From the NCBI GenBank assembly GCA_020086605.1, contig JACBWW010000003.1:52826334-52890333 (forward strand): DNA of 64,000 nt. Reading direction: 5' to 3'. The position numbers and the translations under genes were made by a program. The number at the start of each line of letters is the position of its first letter. Within the stretch, counting starts at the first letter, position 1. Of this stretch, positions 1 through 14,465 are shown one piece after another. This DNA comes from Lanius collurio (lineage: Eukaryota; Chordata; Aves; Passeriformes; Laniidae). The notes below the pieces were generated by a model that saw only the letters and a list, made by a program, of their open reading frames with translations, made no database searches and was not told the DNA's origin.

Positions 1-2498
1 TTTACTTTCTTAAACTTTGCTGATATTAAGATTCTATACACCAGCTTACCTTCAAACTACAGAGATAAGCAAGATTTGCTCAGTTTGAGCTTTCTCCATT
101 TCTCCATATATTTTTGACTGCACCACTGGATTTCACAACATATAGTAATCATGAACAACTAATACTAAAATAAAGATACAAATGTAAACTCTACTAAGGA
201 TTTTTCTCTTTTCTATCAAAGACAAGTATTTTTCTAGAAGATCTTTAAAAGTTCTGTAATTTTTATGAAAAAAATTCTTATATCTCTAACTCCACTGCTG
301 CAGTAGGTTTCCCGCCAGCAAAATGGATTTCGAATCTGTTCCTCAAGTATTTAATTTCATATTCAGCCCTCAACTTTGGGCAAATTTCTTGTCTCTGTCT
401 TTCCATCAGTAAAACAAATGCAAACACTACGAACAAAAGAGGTGCAACTTAGGTTTCATGTGTACTATACCTTGAGTATGGAACATTTCCTTAGAGAATA
501 ATGCTACATAATTTTTCCACATTATGCAGTTGATAAATCCATAAAACGTTATTGAACAAGAAATAAGAATGAAAATGATTTTTTGTAATTTACTGCTACT
601 ACTTATTTCAATCAGTTTCTATTACCTTTCACACACATGTATTGATTCGAACAGCTTTTCAATAGAACTATAGGCATTTCATTAATTTTAGCTCTCAGAA
701 AAAAAAAAATTAGGGATTTGCTCATTTTGCTGTGCTTTCCTTCAGCTCCCTCAAGTTTATTACAGCATTCTTTGGGAAAGGAAATGGCTAAATACTTGCA
801 TTAGCAAAAAAGGAAAGGAGGAGGAATGGAAAGAAGTAATAAGAAGGTGTTAAAAGAACTCTCTCTTCCTCTTGGGTCCAGTCCTATTGGGAAAAAAACA
901 GATGAGCGTAGAGTCCAAATGTATGGCCAAGGTTGAGGGGGTCCACAAGGACCACAAATAATTGGTCCCTTAAGAAAGGACAGGGCTACAGGCTGAAGCA
1001 AGACATGCAAAAAGCACAGAGTGTGACCCAGGCAGTCCAATGGAAACAGCCACTCCCGCACCACACTGTCCAAGACCAAGGAATAAGAATCAAGGATGAA
1101 GAAGTTGAAAGTTCTTAGCAGAACTGACAGTGTTGTTTTCACACGGTTTGGGCTTCCTTCTGAAGGAAGCTTGAGTTCCTTCAAACCCAGAGGTAGCCAC
1201 AATAACAAGTATACACACACACACTTTATTTAATTGGTTATCCACTTCTGCGCACGTCTATGTCTTTAGTCAAAGTTGAGCTGATTATATTAGCACCAAA
1301 AAAATTAAAATTCAGAACAGCTCATTTGTAGTACTTTACCAAAATTGAAGGTAAAAGAAACTGGGCTTTCATATTGCTGACCACATAAAAATTAATGAGT
1401 TTCTACAAGTCTTACAAAATTATATGAAATACCCATATAACAAACTAAATTATTGTATAAATAAAGAATACAGCTAAGATAGAACACAAGCTATCAAGTA
1501 AAAACTCCTGGCTTCAAGCTGAAATCTTCCATATAATGAAATGTTTAAATGCATAGCTGAGTTGGAGACAATCTCCCAGCTCATTCCAATGCTGCTAAAA
1601 CATACATCTAAACTACCTATCTCTTAAAACAGACACTTCTTTAACTTAATTTTCCAGCTAAGTCAGTGAATCTTCTTAAATACACTTTTCAGTAAAGTAG
1701 AGCATGGAAGGTTATTAAGTATGATAATAATATCCCTGAAATTGTGAATTACAGAAAAAGAAAATCAAACAACCTATGACAGATTTTAGGCTAAGTTTTT
1801 CTGTTTAAAATTGCCCAAGGGAAAATGCCATGAAATATGTTTTCTTAAAAAAAATAAAAAGGCTAAGAGCTCGTGGAATATTTTGCATTTAAAATCAAAC
1901 TACACTAACTTCTTTTGCAGCAAAATTGCAAAATTTCAATGGAACCTGATTTAAATAAAACATAATATGCATGGTACTTTAAAGAGCAAAATGATTTCTC
2001 TTTTTTGATACAAAATCAGATGTTGAACAAAAAGGATTAACCTACCACTTTAAAGCATTGCCCCTACGGTAAAAATCAACGTGAATATCCAGAAATGCAG
2101 TACACAGTGCATTTCAGGCAGTTTGTGCAATACTGTCAAAAGAAGAATCGTTGATATGCAATTTTTAAGTCTGTGCAGTCCAGTAGTATAAATCCCCTTA
2201 TATAAGCCAAGGAGTTCCATCACAATTGCTGTCTCCTCTTTCTTAGTTATGCGTGGTAGAATTGGAAGGCAAAGACGCAAACCCGCAGAACAAGCAAGCT
2301 CCTGTCCTGCTTTTAGGATACACACACAGAGGAAGTCTGAATCAAATTCTCCCCATCTACACCGAGCCTTAGAGCACACAATACATTTAGGCTGATTTAA
2401 GAAGCGAAAACACACTGAGTCGGAATAGTCAGTGCACTTTGTAACATATTTTCTGAATTCATTTGTGTAAAAGATTACGTGCACCTTATCAGATGAAG

Positions 2499-2611
2499 GC
2501 ACCGCGTACCCCCGCGCTGCCGCAGGGCTCCCGGCCGGGAAGGCGGCGCGGGCTGCGGCCGTGCGCTGGGTACGAGCGCCCCCTGACGGCGGCTGCGCCC
2601 GGCGCCGCTGT
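2499..2611. other. CpG-rich patch beside the minisatellite
   Basis: About 110 bp of CpG-dense sequence inside otherwise AT-rich EIF3H intron 2, directly abutting the tandem array. Too short to call a promoter; it may be a GC-biased product of recombination at the array or an orphan CpG island. Confidence 0.5.
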
Positions 2612-3040
2612 CACACAGGCACGAGGGACACACACGGGCACAGGGACACACGGGCATGGGGACACACACGGGCATGGGGACACACACGGGCATGGGGACA
2701 CACACGGGCATGGGGACACACACGGGCATGGGGACACACACGGGCATGGGGACACACGGGAACAGGGACACACGGGCACAGGGACACACGGGCATGGGGA
2801 CACACACGGGCACAGGGACACACGGGCATGGGGACACACACGGGCACAGGGACACACACAGGCACGGGGGACACACACGGACACAGGGACACACGGGCAT
2901 GGGGACACACGGGCATGGGGACACACGGGAACGGGGACACACGGGCATGGGGACACACGGGCACGGGGACACACACGGGCACGGGGACACACACGGGCAC
3001 GGGGACACACGGGAACAGGGACACACGGGCACGGGGACAA
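2612..3040 (+). repeat. GC-rich minisatellite, 16/18-bp units
   Basis: About 25 tandem units built on GGGACACACACGGGCAT, alternating between 16 bp (one CA fewer) and 18 bp, with variants CAT, CAC, AAC and an ACA start. Both strands stay open through the array in several frames, producing repetitive His-Gly-Asp-Thr or Cys-Pro-Val peptides. These frames are by-products of the repeat and not genes. Confidence 0.95.
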
Positions 3041-4330
3041 GACCAAACGGCGGCATACATACACTGCCGCATCTCACGGAGACAAGTACGTGCACCCACA
3101 CACCCAAGGCACACTTCGGCCTGCACGCCATAAAGTAGCCTTCTACTGGGATTTCTTCTTTCTTGCCCAATAAAGACAAAAACCTCCAGCCATTAGAACT
3201 AATTCTGCACAGTATGAAAACTTAGGCAAAACATTTAACATTCTGCATGCCTGCTACTCCATTGAACCATCACAACTAAACAAACTATGTTGATACTAAC
3301 GTTCCTTCAGGAGACAAATCAAAGGCTTGCACTAGGGACAGGTAAAATGCAAAATAATTCAGGTGTGATTAGCAGTTTTATTAAAGCACCTTGAATATCT
3401 GATACATCTTATTAGATGACAATTAAGCTCAACTAATAACTAATGTTTTGTCCATCAGTATATTCCAACGTCAGTTCTGGCAGTCCACAAAAAAAAATGC
3501 TAGAGATCAGATGAGATAGTATTCTAAGTACTTAAAAACTGACCATCCACCCTCTGTCATAATCATTTGAATTCCTTATATAAATTAAACCTTATTGAGC
3601 CTATGGACTATTTCACACACTCATTACACCCAAATGATAAAGAAAAAAAACCCTCAAAATTCAATATCCTTTTTATATACAGAACAAAACGAAACTTCAT
3701 AAATGCATGCACAAACCTGACGGGCTTTCACCAGCACTCAGTAATTGAAAAGTCAACATTTACATAGCACGGCTTTCTTCCTAAATTGCTACAGGTCTTA
3801 TGAAAAACATGGATGAGGAATTCAAATAAATGGACTACAACAGGAACCAGAACCAAGGTTGTGATTGAGGAGCTTTTGAGTCATCTGTTCCTGTCCTTAG
3901 TGAAATAAAACTCAAATTTCATATACCCCGATTTCTTCATTTCATAAGCATTTAATTTTCTTCAGTAAAAGACATGAGCTACAACAGTTACACCTAAAGA
4001 GAATAAATCTATACAAACCAAAAGAAAAGAAGAAAAAAACAGCTAAAATTGCATCTGCCTATTCAGAACAGAGTTCTAGTCACTGCATGTTCAAGGTCTG
4101 TCATGCAACAATACAAGAGAAATACAAGATACACCTACAATGATAAAACCTTTGGTTTAGGATTTTCTGACTCCTGGTCAGAAAAATGGACAAAATCTAA
4201 CCTGGACAGGAGCCTTTACAGAAAGGAGATGAACCAACACTGCTGGGGGGTTGTGATTTAATGACGTCAGGACTTCTGTAGCAATACTAGTAAAAGAAAT
4301 CAACCTTCACAGAGTTCATTTGGACTCTAT

Positions 4331-4768
4331 TGCAACAAGGCTCATGAAAGGTCTAGAAAACTCATCTTAAAGGAACAGCTGTTGGAGATGTGTTTGTTCA
4401 GACTCAAAAAGAGGATGCTCAGGAGAGACCTCATGGCTCTCTACAACCATCTGAAAGAAGGTGTAGTGTGGCAGGGGCCAGTCTGTTCTGCCATGACTGC
4501 AGGGAGAGGACCAGAGGAAATGGCCTTAAACTGATACAAGGGTGATGCAGATTAGGTATTAGAAATTTTTTTTTCAGTGTTAGGGTAGTCAGGCACTGGA
4601 ATAGGTGGCCCAGGGAGGTGGCAGAGTCACCATCCCTGAAAGTGTTTAAGAGGCATCTGGATCTGGTCCCGGCTGATGTGGTTCAGGGCTAACAGCGGTA
4701 GTACTGGGCAATGGTTGGACATGGCGATCCTGTAGCTATCTTCCAACCTTGACAATTCTGTGATTCCA
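4331..4768 (+). mobile_element. CR1 LINE 3' fragment
   Basis: Plus-oriented CR1 3' end. It shows the sequence for the ORF2 C-terminus (GGAGAGACCTCATGGCTCTC), the conserved CCCAGGGAGGTGGCAGAGTC block and a terminal ATTCTGTGATTCC tail. Many small differences from the typical sequence and a T8 insertion suggest an older copy. Confidence 0.9.
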
Positions 4769-7700
4769 CCTGAAGCCCTCTGCTTCTGCAAGGACCACAT
4801 GTCACAGGTGAGCAAACAAGTAGCACTGCAGGCAAGGCTCAGCAGCAGCAAAAACTGCTGCCCTGGCCAAGTAAAACCCTGAATAAGCACTATTTATGAT
4901 CTATGACACCTTTGTCCACATGCAACTGTACCCATGTGAGGCTAAAAAAATGGTGGGTTTGTGGAAATGTTGCACTGTATTATTTCTAGTTCTTACCGAA
5001 TGATTAGACAACTAAATACAAGATAAAGCACAGAAAACTAAAGATAAGAGAATCTTTACTCATCTAGCTACTTCTAACCTGAAAACCAAAATGAACATTC
5101 TCAAGTAACAAAATAAAAATAATGTTGGGGGTAGTTTGAGAAAGCAGCACCAGCTTTCCTTCTGTAGCATTTCAGAGGGAATCTAATAAAAGAAGAAAAA
5201 GTTACAACCATACAGAACTTATTTTGATGTAAAATTATATAATTGTCTCAAAGTTTCAACTGGCATATTTACCACAGGACTTCATTTATTATCTTAGCTA
5301 TGTAACTAAGTTACTAAAACACATCAGACTGAAATAAATCTGTTTCAAAATAATGTCTCGTAACATCTATAATGAGTGACAAGCTGTATACTTCATTTTT
5401 AACTGTTGGATTTCCAAGAAGGGAATATAAATTTCCTTTAAGTGGGGAGAAAAGCTACTCAGTGAACGGGACTAAAGATAAAACCAATAAAGTGCAAAGG
5501 ATTGAACTTAACATGTTGCTTAGAAACAAAATTTACAGATATGAAAAATACACTTATTTCTCAGGAAGAACATATAGAAAAGAAGGTTTTTAGTAAACCT
5601 TAATTGAAAGGCAGCGAAACTATGCTCAGAGAAAGGCTTGGAAGTGCCCTGAAGTGAAAGCATTTCTCAGAAAACTATCCTTAATAAAACAAGCTGGAAT
5701 ACGGCATAATTTCACAGAAGTACCTAAGCCAAAAATCCTTACAGCAGAAATATTATTTTCCCTAAACAAGAGCTGAATATGTGAGGTGGAGGACGTGGGG
5801 AAGGCAAGGGCACAGGAATAGGGGTTGTATGTGTAAATCACTTAAAGTATCTTCATGAAATTAAAGATCAGTGCTTTGAAAAATAAAGTCAATGCCTATG
5901 AGGATTTAAGTGCACCAGCAATAAGGAAACACAATTATCTGAAAAGTAAATGCCTTAACAAAAGCCCTAAGTGCAGCCCTAAAATACCAAACATTCACAT
6001 TGAAGCATCTCTTGCTGAGGACTCAACAACAATTCTGCAATTTTCCTCCATTAGCTCACACATCATCAACTAAACTTCACCTACAGATTTCTAACAGAGA
6101 GCTGGGTTGAACCCTCTCACCCTCACTAAAAATCTCATGCTGCAGCAGGCCAACCTAAGTGTTTAAGACTTTCCTGACAGGAAATCTTACAAAAAAAAAA
6201 TTACACTTTGTAAAAAGAATCATAGGAAGACAACACTGCAGGAGAAACTTTCTAAGATGAAAAACACCTGTGGATTCATACATGGTGGATAGCCTGCTCA
6301 GATTTGCAATAAGAATTACTTGAATCTAAAAAACCTCTTGTGTTTTCTGTAGTTTTAGATATAGTTTTAGATATATTCAAGCTGCATTAAAGAATGTTCT
6401 TGCATGAAAAGAACAAGTTCAGATGTTTTTTAAATAAAAATTTAATTTTTGAAGGAATTTGTAACAGCAAATAGTCAAAATTTGATATTATCTCAGGCAC
6501 TAGCAGCAAGAGACAAAATGGCACCATAACAAAAGCATAACTAAGCATATCTGAAGAAATGCTTGTTGCAAGCAAGTTTAAATACATCTTTATCAAACTG
6601 ATTCTTGAATGTCATGCATACCTATTTCAAGTTCAATTTAAGGATATTTTCTTAACACTCTCAAAAATGTGTTTTATATTAGATTTGCACAGCTTAGAAG
6701 CAGAAAACATTCACTTAAATTTGTCTTGCCAATATTCCAACAGTTTGCTCAAATATCACCCTCCTGTACAAAAGCTCAATTCTCTTAACAATCATCCCGA
6801 GACCACTAAGGCCTACACTAAGGCAGAAGACAATGCAACATCATCCTGACAGAAGAGCACATTAAGTATTATTCTGTGTGACAGTAGAGCTGAAATGCCA
6901 AGGTCCTTATATTTTCCCTCCAGGTCTCTGGGCCTGAATTTGTGCAAATATATAAAGTCAGATAGGGTACTGAAGTAATACACAAGCCTTAGAGGGAAGG
7001 AGGTGCCTTGCTTTCTTTGGTTTTTAGCATCCTGAATTTGAACATTCTGGCACATAACAAGAGATTTCTCTACCTGAATTATTTGCATCTAGAAGAAAAA
7101 AAAAAATAGTTTGAAAATCTGGCAGGATTCTTGCATAGGGAAACACAGCTCCAGGGAAAACAATCAGGGAGTATTTATAAAACTATTATTTTTCACATTG
7201 GCAAGACAGAAGACAACTCTGAGAAGCCTCAAAAGATACCAAAGGCTCAAGCTGGCAACCTCAACAGCCATTTTGTTTAGGTTTTCATCTTCCCTAAGTT
7301 CTACCACATAGGTTAAAGAGCTGAACAGACCCCTAGGAAAGGGAATGCAGACTGAACATAAGCACTTTGCATTTCCTAAATGGTTCAGTTCCTTTAAGTG
7401 TACTTCACTGAGAAGAATACAGAGGAAGTATCTCTGTGATCCATGTTGTAGAAGCTAGGGAAGATGGAAGTCAACAGGAAATGTCTCCTGAATTGGCTTA
7501 TAGGGTTCAGCAATCTCCCCTGACCCAGCTGCAGATTCCCCACCCTTGCTGGAGGCGGCAGCATCAGCCTCACGGCCACAGGCTCACTTCCTACTCCAGC
7601 TAGAGCCTGCTCTGCTTTCTGTGCTCCCAGCATGGGAACGTGGAGCTGAAAAGCTATGGGGTCCCAGGTGAGAGAAGCTTTGCCTGTGGACCTTACTTAA

Positions 7701-8755
7701 TGGCAGGATTATTGCATACTTGCTGAAAAAGGGAAAAAGACTGGTACTAAAAATCGCTTTCTTGGAATGAAGTTTCTCCCAAACAGGAACAGTTGAACCC
7801 TGCATACGAGATCACAGGCCCATAGCTCAGCATGGGAGCCATCCCACAGTGAGCTGAATCCATCTCCAACATGGAGAAATTCGTTTCAATACTTGCTCTC
7901 CTACCAGCTACATGGAAATAATTCAGCCATTTTCTACCAAAAAAAATTAAGCATGGGGTCCAATTAAGAATTTAGATTATTTCAATCCTTTGAAGAGCTT
8001 CAGAAGAGAAGGAATCTTTGAAACATTTTTTAAGCCTTAATAAAATATAGTTCTGATTCAAGCACTATGTTAATGAAGGACAATTAAGATTCCTTTTTGT
8101 TTTGCATTTTTTTCTTCCCACAAAAGAAGCAATAAACAGCTACAAAACCTTACCAAGTTGCAAAGAATTCTTAAAATTATCTCTGCTGTAAAAGCATGAT
8201 AAGATTCTTTGGTTTTAAGATAAAACATTAATTTAATAATACCTGATCCCATTATATACAAGAAAAAGCAGTTTATACTTACAGATTAAGCAATCTTGCT
8301 CAAACTGAATTATCAAAACAGATAGAATGAATCACAATTACTTTGACTACATTACCTCTTTAGTTACTCTTGACATTAAACTGACTCTCTTTATGCCCTA
8401 ATAAAGTTTTTCTACTAGTATCATTAAATACATATACACATACTTACAGTATTAGAACTGTAAGCCTTTTAAGTCTGCTTTATACATTTGATGTAAGTAT
8501 GTGCCAAGCCAGTCACACTAGCTTAACAGTGTCAGTAACAAAACATCACTAGGACCAGCAAAAAACACTGAGACAGACAGAAACCACCCATTCTACTTTC
8601 TAGCTCACTTGGAAAAGCAAAATCATCACCCAGACTTCAAGTTAGCCAAAGTCTCTTAAAACTTACAAAGCTCTGCTCTCCAGGCTTTCAATGAGTACTT
8701 AACATGTACAAATAAATCCACGGAGATGCAATCTACGTGCCAAGCTACATCCAGA

Positions 8756-8771
8756 TGTGTGTGTGTGTGTG
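8756..8771 (+). repeat. (GT)n microsatellite
   Basis: Eight GT units in EIF3H intron 2. Confidence 0.9.
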
Positions 8772-9097
8772 CATACACATACAGCCATTTCCATAAAAAG
8801 CTTTGAAGTGATTATGAATTATGGACAGGAAACTAATTTAACTTCCTGTGTGGACAGTCTTATCCTAAAATAAATGCGTTCATATCATATGTATTCATTC
8901 CCTATAACTTCCCTTATAAAGACAAGCTTTAAGTTGGATATTCAGGATGGCACTGTGATTAACCTGCTGACACCTCAAGCCCCACTTAAAAAATCTGAGT
9001 ACATACAAGCTTCTGCTCACTGTGAGGGGAAAAAAGTCTTTTCTAACCCATAAAAATTTTCTTTTTAGCCTAAGTTTTACAAAACTGTAACTATTAC

Positions 9098-9254
9098 CTT
9101 CATCAAAGTCTGCATCATCTTCTGTATGCTGAGGGAAAGGGAAGCAATTTGTGATTTCAAGTCTGTCATCCACCACAAGACCCAGCAGCACTCCTTGGAC
9201 CACTTCATTCCCCTGTCCTTCTTCTTGGTAATGTTTAATGATCTTTAACACAAC
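9098..9254 (-). CDS. EIF3H: EIF3H exon 2 (start of MPN domain)
   Basis: Second coding exon of EIF3H, 157 bp, encoding residues 41-92 plus one base of the next codon. It reads [10 protein letters not shown] at the start, has GVLLGLVV in the middle and ends in TEDDADFDE. This is the first part of the MPN domain, which in eIF3h is a structural, non-catalytic relative of JAMM deubiquitinases. The acceptor is TTCTAG (9260-9255) and the donor GTAATAG begins at 9097. Residue 40 joins residue 41 in frame, as in the mammalian protein. The open frame continues past the donor to 8895, but that tail is intronic because it loses all family similarity. The remaining exons, about 260 residues, are not in this window and should lie left of position 1. 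Confidence 0.95.
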
Positions 9255-12200
9255 CTAGAACACAAAACAATAAAATCACAATATGTAATGCATTCTTTCT
9301 GTCCTCAAACTATCTGGAATTATAAATTTGTTGCACAGATTAGAGCTGCAAACCAAGTGAGCTATTGGCTTAAGCACTTGAAATTTTAATACAGGTTGAG
9401 GAATAGCCAGTCATCCTAACATTATAGGAGAAAAAAGACCATTAAATGAACCATCAAAATGCAGTTCTAAACCAATTTTCTGAAATATGAAAATGAAATA
9501 TTGATATTTTTTACTTTAGCTTGTTGCTGTAACTGTGAGCTTTTAACGGTATCTTGCAGACCCAATAAGCCCCCTCTTAAGGGAAACAATGCACAAGAAA
9601 CTAACAAAACATCTTCAAAAACTATGCACAAATTTTTTAAAAGGTGGAGACCACATCAAATTTCAATTGCATTAATCTTCCAAAGTACATCTCATTGCTG
9701 GTTTACTTCAGATGATAGTTCAATTTATGTGTTGTGAATGGAATATTTAAGAAAAATCAATAATAAAACAAAGAAATAAAAAGATGCACAAATTACTCAT
9801 TATATTTTTAACAATATAATTCCCACTTCCTTCCTTAAATATGAACTCTACAATGAATAATTCTCATGAAATGATACTGTAAATTGGAACAGTATGAACA
9901 AAGCCACTCAAAAATAGTCAGTCATTTGCTAGCAACACTTCATACTTAAACATTTTATACTCAGCAACTAGACCTATAATAAGGTAAGACACAAATCACA
10001 AACACAGACTTCAAAGAACTTATGCTTTGTGCAGCATAAGTGGAGTTTATTTTAATAAACCCTAATCCATCCATTCAAAATGCAACAGAAAATGTCTGAT
10101 GATTACGTCTTTATTAAAGCAATACTACTTTAACCTCTGCTGGCAAACAGACCAGTTTAATAGATTTCAGCTCAACAACCCCAAGTACTGGCATTTAGTG
10201 AGCATTCTACAGGGGAGGGGGAAAAAAAGGAAGTTAGGCTCATTCTTACACATCAGGAACATATATTTGTCCCTAGCTTTCTCCTCTGTTGATCAGCAGA
10301 TGTCAGTTTTGTAAAATACCATTAATGCACTAATGTATTAATGTACCTCGATACAGGTTAAATGGAAGAAAAAGGAGACTAGAACAGAAATTACTTACAA
10401 ATATACTGACTGCTTGGGCTAAAATGGGAAAATGAGCTTCATGTGCAGCCTACTCGGAGTCAGGGCAGGGAGAGTAAAACTGAAAAGAAATACCTATCTC
10501 CAACTAAGCTGGATTTAAGTATCAAAATGGACTAACATCCACTGATTCCTTGTTTATTTACAGTATCACTCACTTGTGTCTCCTCGTGCATCTAGATATA
10601 CTTGCATTGAAGCTTCTCAATCATAGGTACAATACAACATTTCACTCCCTTACTCATTCACATCTGTCTCTCAAGTCCTTTGCAGCCACAACTTTTTATC
10701 CAATTTGTTAAAACAGGTCTACAGAGCAGAGACACAAAGAGATACTTTGGTAATATACATCCCATTTAATGGGAAAACAGTAAGGACATTAAGATCAGAG
10801 GGCAATGAAGCAGTATTTAATAGTGATGAAAGCAGTATAGCAACCACCAGTTTGAGATCACCTGGATGTAGAAGATGAATGTATCACAGAATCAGCACAT
10901 AAATAATACTCAACTTGCATTAGCGTAAAGTTAAGGTTTATCATATATTTGCCATAAGCCCTGTCTTCCACAGTCATGGAAACCATAATTAACCTGCCAG
11001 ATTACAGCAGAGAAAGCTCTCTATTATACAACTATTCTCAGCATCTTTACAGTCTTGTAAGCTTCACCTTTTCCAGTATTTTTCTCATTTTCTCTTGAGC
11101 TCTCTATGCATACTGACTGTCCCTGTTAATGTGAATACTGTTTGCCTCTTTGATTTCATTACAGGAGCATTTGTGATACGATGCCAATTTGCTGCAGCGT
11201 TTCTGATGATAATTGCTCACAGAAAGCAGCCACAAATGAAAGAAGCATAGGCTGTCACAGAGTATCAATGATTTTTCAGCAAAAGAAAACTAGGAGCTCA
11301 AAGCTCTTAAACGTTAACCAAATACCCTGATACACAATGAACCTATTACATAAGTCTGCAGTTTCCAACCTCCAGCCTGAGGACCACAGCAGACATTATC
11401 CAGGGAGATACAGACCCCAGGGATTTAGGCCTACCTGCAACCTTGTTTTTTAAGAGTCTGAGAGAGGGAGCAGAGAAGGTCAGGAACTCAGTACTCCGTA
11501 TTTTGTAACCATTAGGGCAACTGCAGAAGTTTGTGTTTACGACTGCACTGGAGAATACATTAGCTACTAAAATCACTTATTAAAAGATGCATCCAATGAC
11601 ACAGGATTCTTGATTTTGTTCTTTGCTCTGCACAGTTTTATTTAGCACATAAGACACCAGCAGACTCTTCAACTCAGATTAAAAACCTGACACGGAAATA
11701 CTACCATATGACCAAGCAGGAAATGTGCTCTGAAACTTGTGTTTCAGTACTAAAAACAGACCTTCAGGTGTAAAGCAGAACTATTTCTCTACTAATAACA
11801 CCAGCTACAACACTAAAAATGTCACTTCCATTTGTTTGCTAGTCTAGATACAGCAGGAAGAGCTATGCAAATGCCAGTGCCATGACATTTCTGATTGAAT
11901 GTACAAACCAGTGCTTCATACTGAATAATCCACATATACCCAAGAAAAACGAGCACTAACTTGTACCTAGACATTTCCTAAAAGAAAAATATGTTATATT
12001 TGTGAATCATTGGAACAGAATCAGAGTAGTTATTTTGGTCTGAAAATAAATGTAAGAAGCATTAATGTAAACAATGCAAGTAACACAGCATATTGAAAAA
12101 TACCAATTTTTCCAAGTAACACTTCAAAAAAATCACAAAGAAATCTAAATGAACACCAGTACAAGCATCTTTCAGTCAATGTTGATTCATTTTCCAAATA

Positions 12201-14465
12201 CCATTAATAATTCCCACCCAACTACTCAATACCCTAATAGGAGATATTCTCCCTTTGTACAAGCTATGCTTGTTTTTAAATACCCGTAGACCCTTCACTG
12301 CTATGCCATAGGTATACAAAATTAATAGCAACCAAACCAAACCACATTTCAACTGCTACTGTTATTTAAATAATGCAGCTGGGCAGCCAGGAAAGGTTAT
12401 GTTCTTAAGGAGATTTATCAAATAAAAAAGAAAAGCCCTTAGATTTCTAAACTCTAATACCCTGAACACAATTCAACAATTATATGCAGCATGACTTAGT
12501 AAATTAGCATGTAAGAAATACTCAAGATACATAATGACTCTTCAGGAAAGGATATACAAGTAACTCCTAAATAAAATTCAAGAGTCCCCCAACCATGTAA
12601 ATTTAATGTTCAAAACATCAAATCACTTGGAGTAGCCACTTGTCAGATTTTAATGACCACTAATCCTCAATTAAAAAAAACCAAAAAACTTGCAGTTCTG
12701 CAGTGCTCCTAATCTCCAAATCTTCAAAGCACTGCTTAAACATTAAGAATGAAGTCATACTAAAATTTTTTTTTAAAAAATTTAAAAGCCATTCTGAAAC
12801 TATTAAGAACATCAAAGATAGCTATTTTAACTGCATACTGCCAAATTTTAACTTTGGCTTCATCCCGACATCACAGTTATTAATTTCAAAAGTTTGTACC
12901 TCATTACAGAAATACGTGTAACATGAACCCTCAGCTCAAGCATCATGAGCCTTTGGGGGGTTCTGGGAAGATCCCATTGTAGGGACATGAATTTACCAAG
13001 ATACACATTTCTGCACTTATCTAAAGAGAAACAAGAGCAAATCAAAGCACTGAGGATTCACTTATGGCAGTGCTCCCCAGAGCTGAACATCACTATAATG
13101 AAATCAGATTTCCAGCACCTGTGCCATGTGAAATCAAACAAGAGAGAATTTCAGTTAGCCCACTGGACACATGATGTAGCACACTGATCTACAGTCCTAA
13201 ATTAAACATTTATATGTTTTTAAATGCTTAATGTTTTTTGCCACCCAAGAAAGCTTTGTGGTCACAACCACTAGTATCAATTGCCAGCATCTGGGGAGGA
13301 GGATGGGGAGAGAGGCTAAGTAACTCTGTTGCTGGTTTCAGCATCAAAGTGGAAGGTGCCATGACACTCTCATCCTCTCAGTACTTAACACTACGGCAGC
13401 AGTGATCAATATTCAGCTCAGCAAAAGGGTCTTGAAAGCTATGACTGCTAATAATGTATGATATATTTTGAGTACATCCATATCACATATGGAGACTTCT
13501 CCATATGAATTTTTAAAACTCAAACCAAGAACTTTTATATTTGAGTGTTTCAGCATGAGCAATTTTACTTGAACTCCTAGCATAAACCAAATTCAAGAGA
13601 GAATTGATAATGCAGTTTTGTAAATGGATCAATGTTAGTCATTACTAACAATGACTCAGGCAATTGTGTTTAACTCAAAGATGCCTAGAATCAACATCTA
13701 CTTGATATACATAAAATGCACATACGCCACCTCTGGATAAAGAGTTGAACTGTTTAGCAACTAATATCCACATGAAGACATACCACATTTTACTCTAATT
13801 TAGTGGCCATGTCTCTTCCCCAAGTCAACCTACACTAAAAGCAAATCTACAACTGGTGTTGTGTTGAAACAACCAATTAGCTGTGAAAAATGAAATTTAA
13901 TGAAACAGTTCTGAAATCCTCAAGTAACCATGGCATGGCTTTGTTTTTTAAACAAAGACTTGGAAAAAAATACAAAAAACCTAGATATCATGAAACATGA
14001 GCAATGTTAACATTTTACTAGTTCCAGATGAGATTTGTACACACTACAGATAAGTGCTTATCCTACACTTACAAAAGACAAGTTCTGGAAGTTGACCAAG
14101 CAAAAACTTGCCTTGAGCTGATTTGTCTCCTGGCTATAGCACCACTTGATAAGACAGTAACAGAGACTCTCAACTTTCCTGCCAGGAGTAAAGGAACTCT
14201 TAAGTAAATTAAAGATACCATTGCAACGACTAAGAGTAAGAAAACGTATGTCTGATACATATAATGCTCTCCTCCAGAAGATTAAGGAGACAGATGTTTA
14301 TAGACACACATGAAAAATTCCAACTTAATCAGTGCAGTCCACAGAAATTGGTTCTAGGAAGCACTGTGACAGATAACACGTCAGAAGCACAAAATCAGCA
14401 GGTTGATACCCTGGTCTCATAGGTGTTGGATAAGTACCTTCATGGCACAAGACCCATCACCACAT

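Larger units (their letters stand above)
1..9097 (-). other. EIF3H: EIF3H intron 2 (partial, runs off the window)
   Basis: All sequence left of exon 2 appears to be intron 2, because no segment encodes the expected continuation of the MPN domain. It contains the minisatellite at 2612-3040 and a CR1 3' end at 4331-4768. The remaining AT-rich DNA has no recognisable content. A 139-codon open frame on the minus strand at 801-1220 has no recognisable domain. Confidence 0.75.

Noticed and set aside
801..1220. 139-codon open frame on the minus strand
   Set aside because: Hydrophobic and Leu/Pro/Phe-rich with no recognised domain, inside an EIF3H intron and without splice or homology support.
2463..3179. 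Overlapping long open frames on both strands (up to 236 codons)
   Set aside because: They read through a 16/18-bp tandem repeat in several frames at once, a mechanical effect of the repeat lacking stops.
1..9097. Search for further EIF3H exons
   Set aside because: No segment encoding the expected continuation (QYQMEMMRSL or HLHVGWYQ) was found, so they are taken to lie outside the window.
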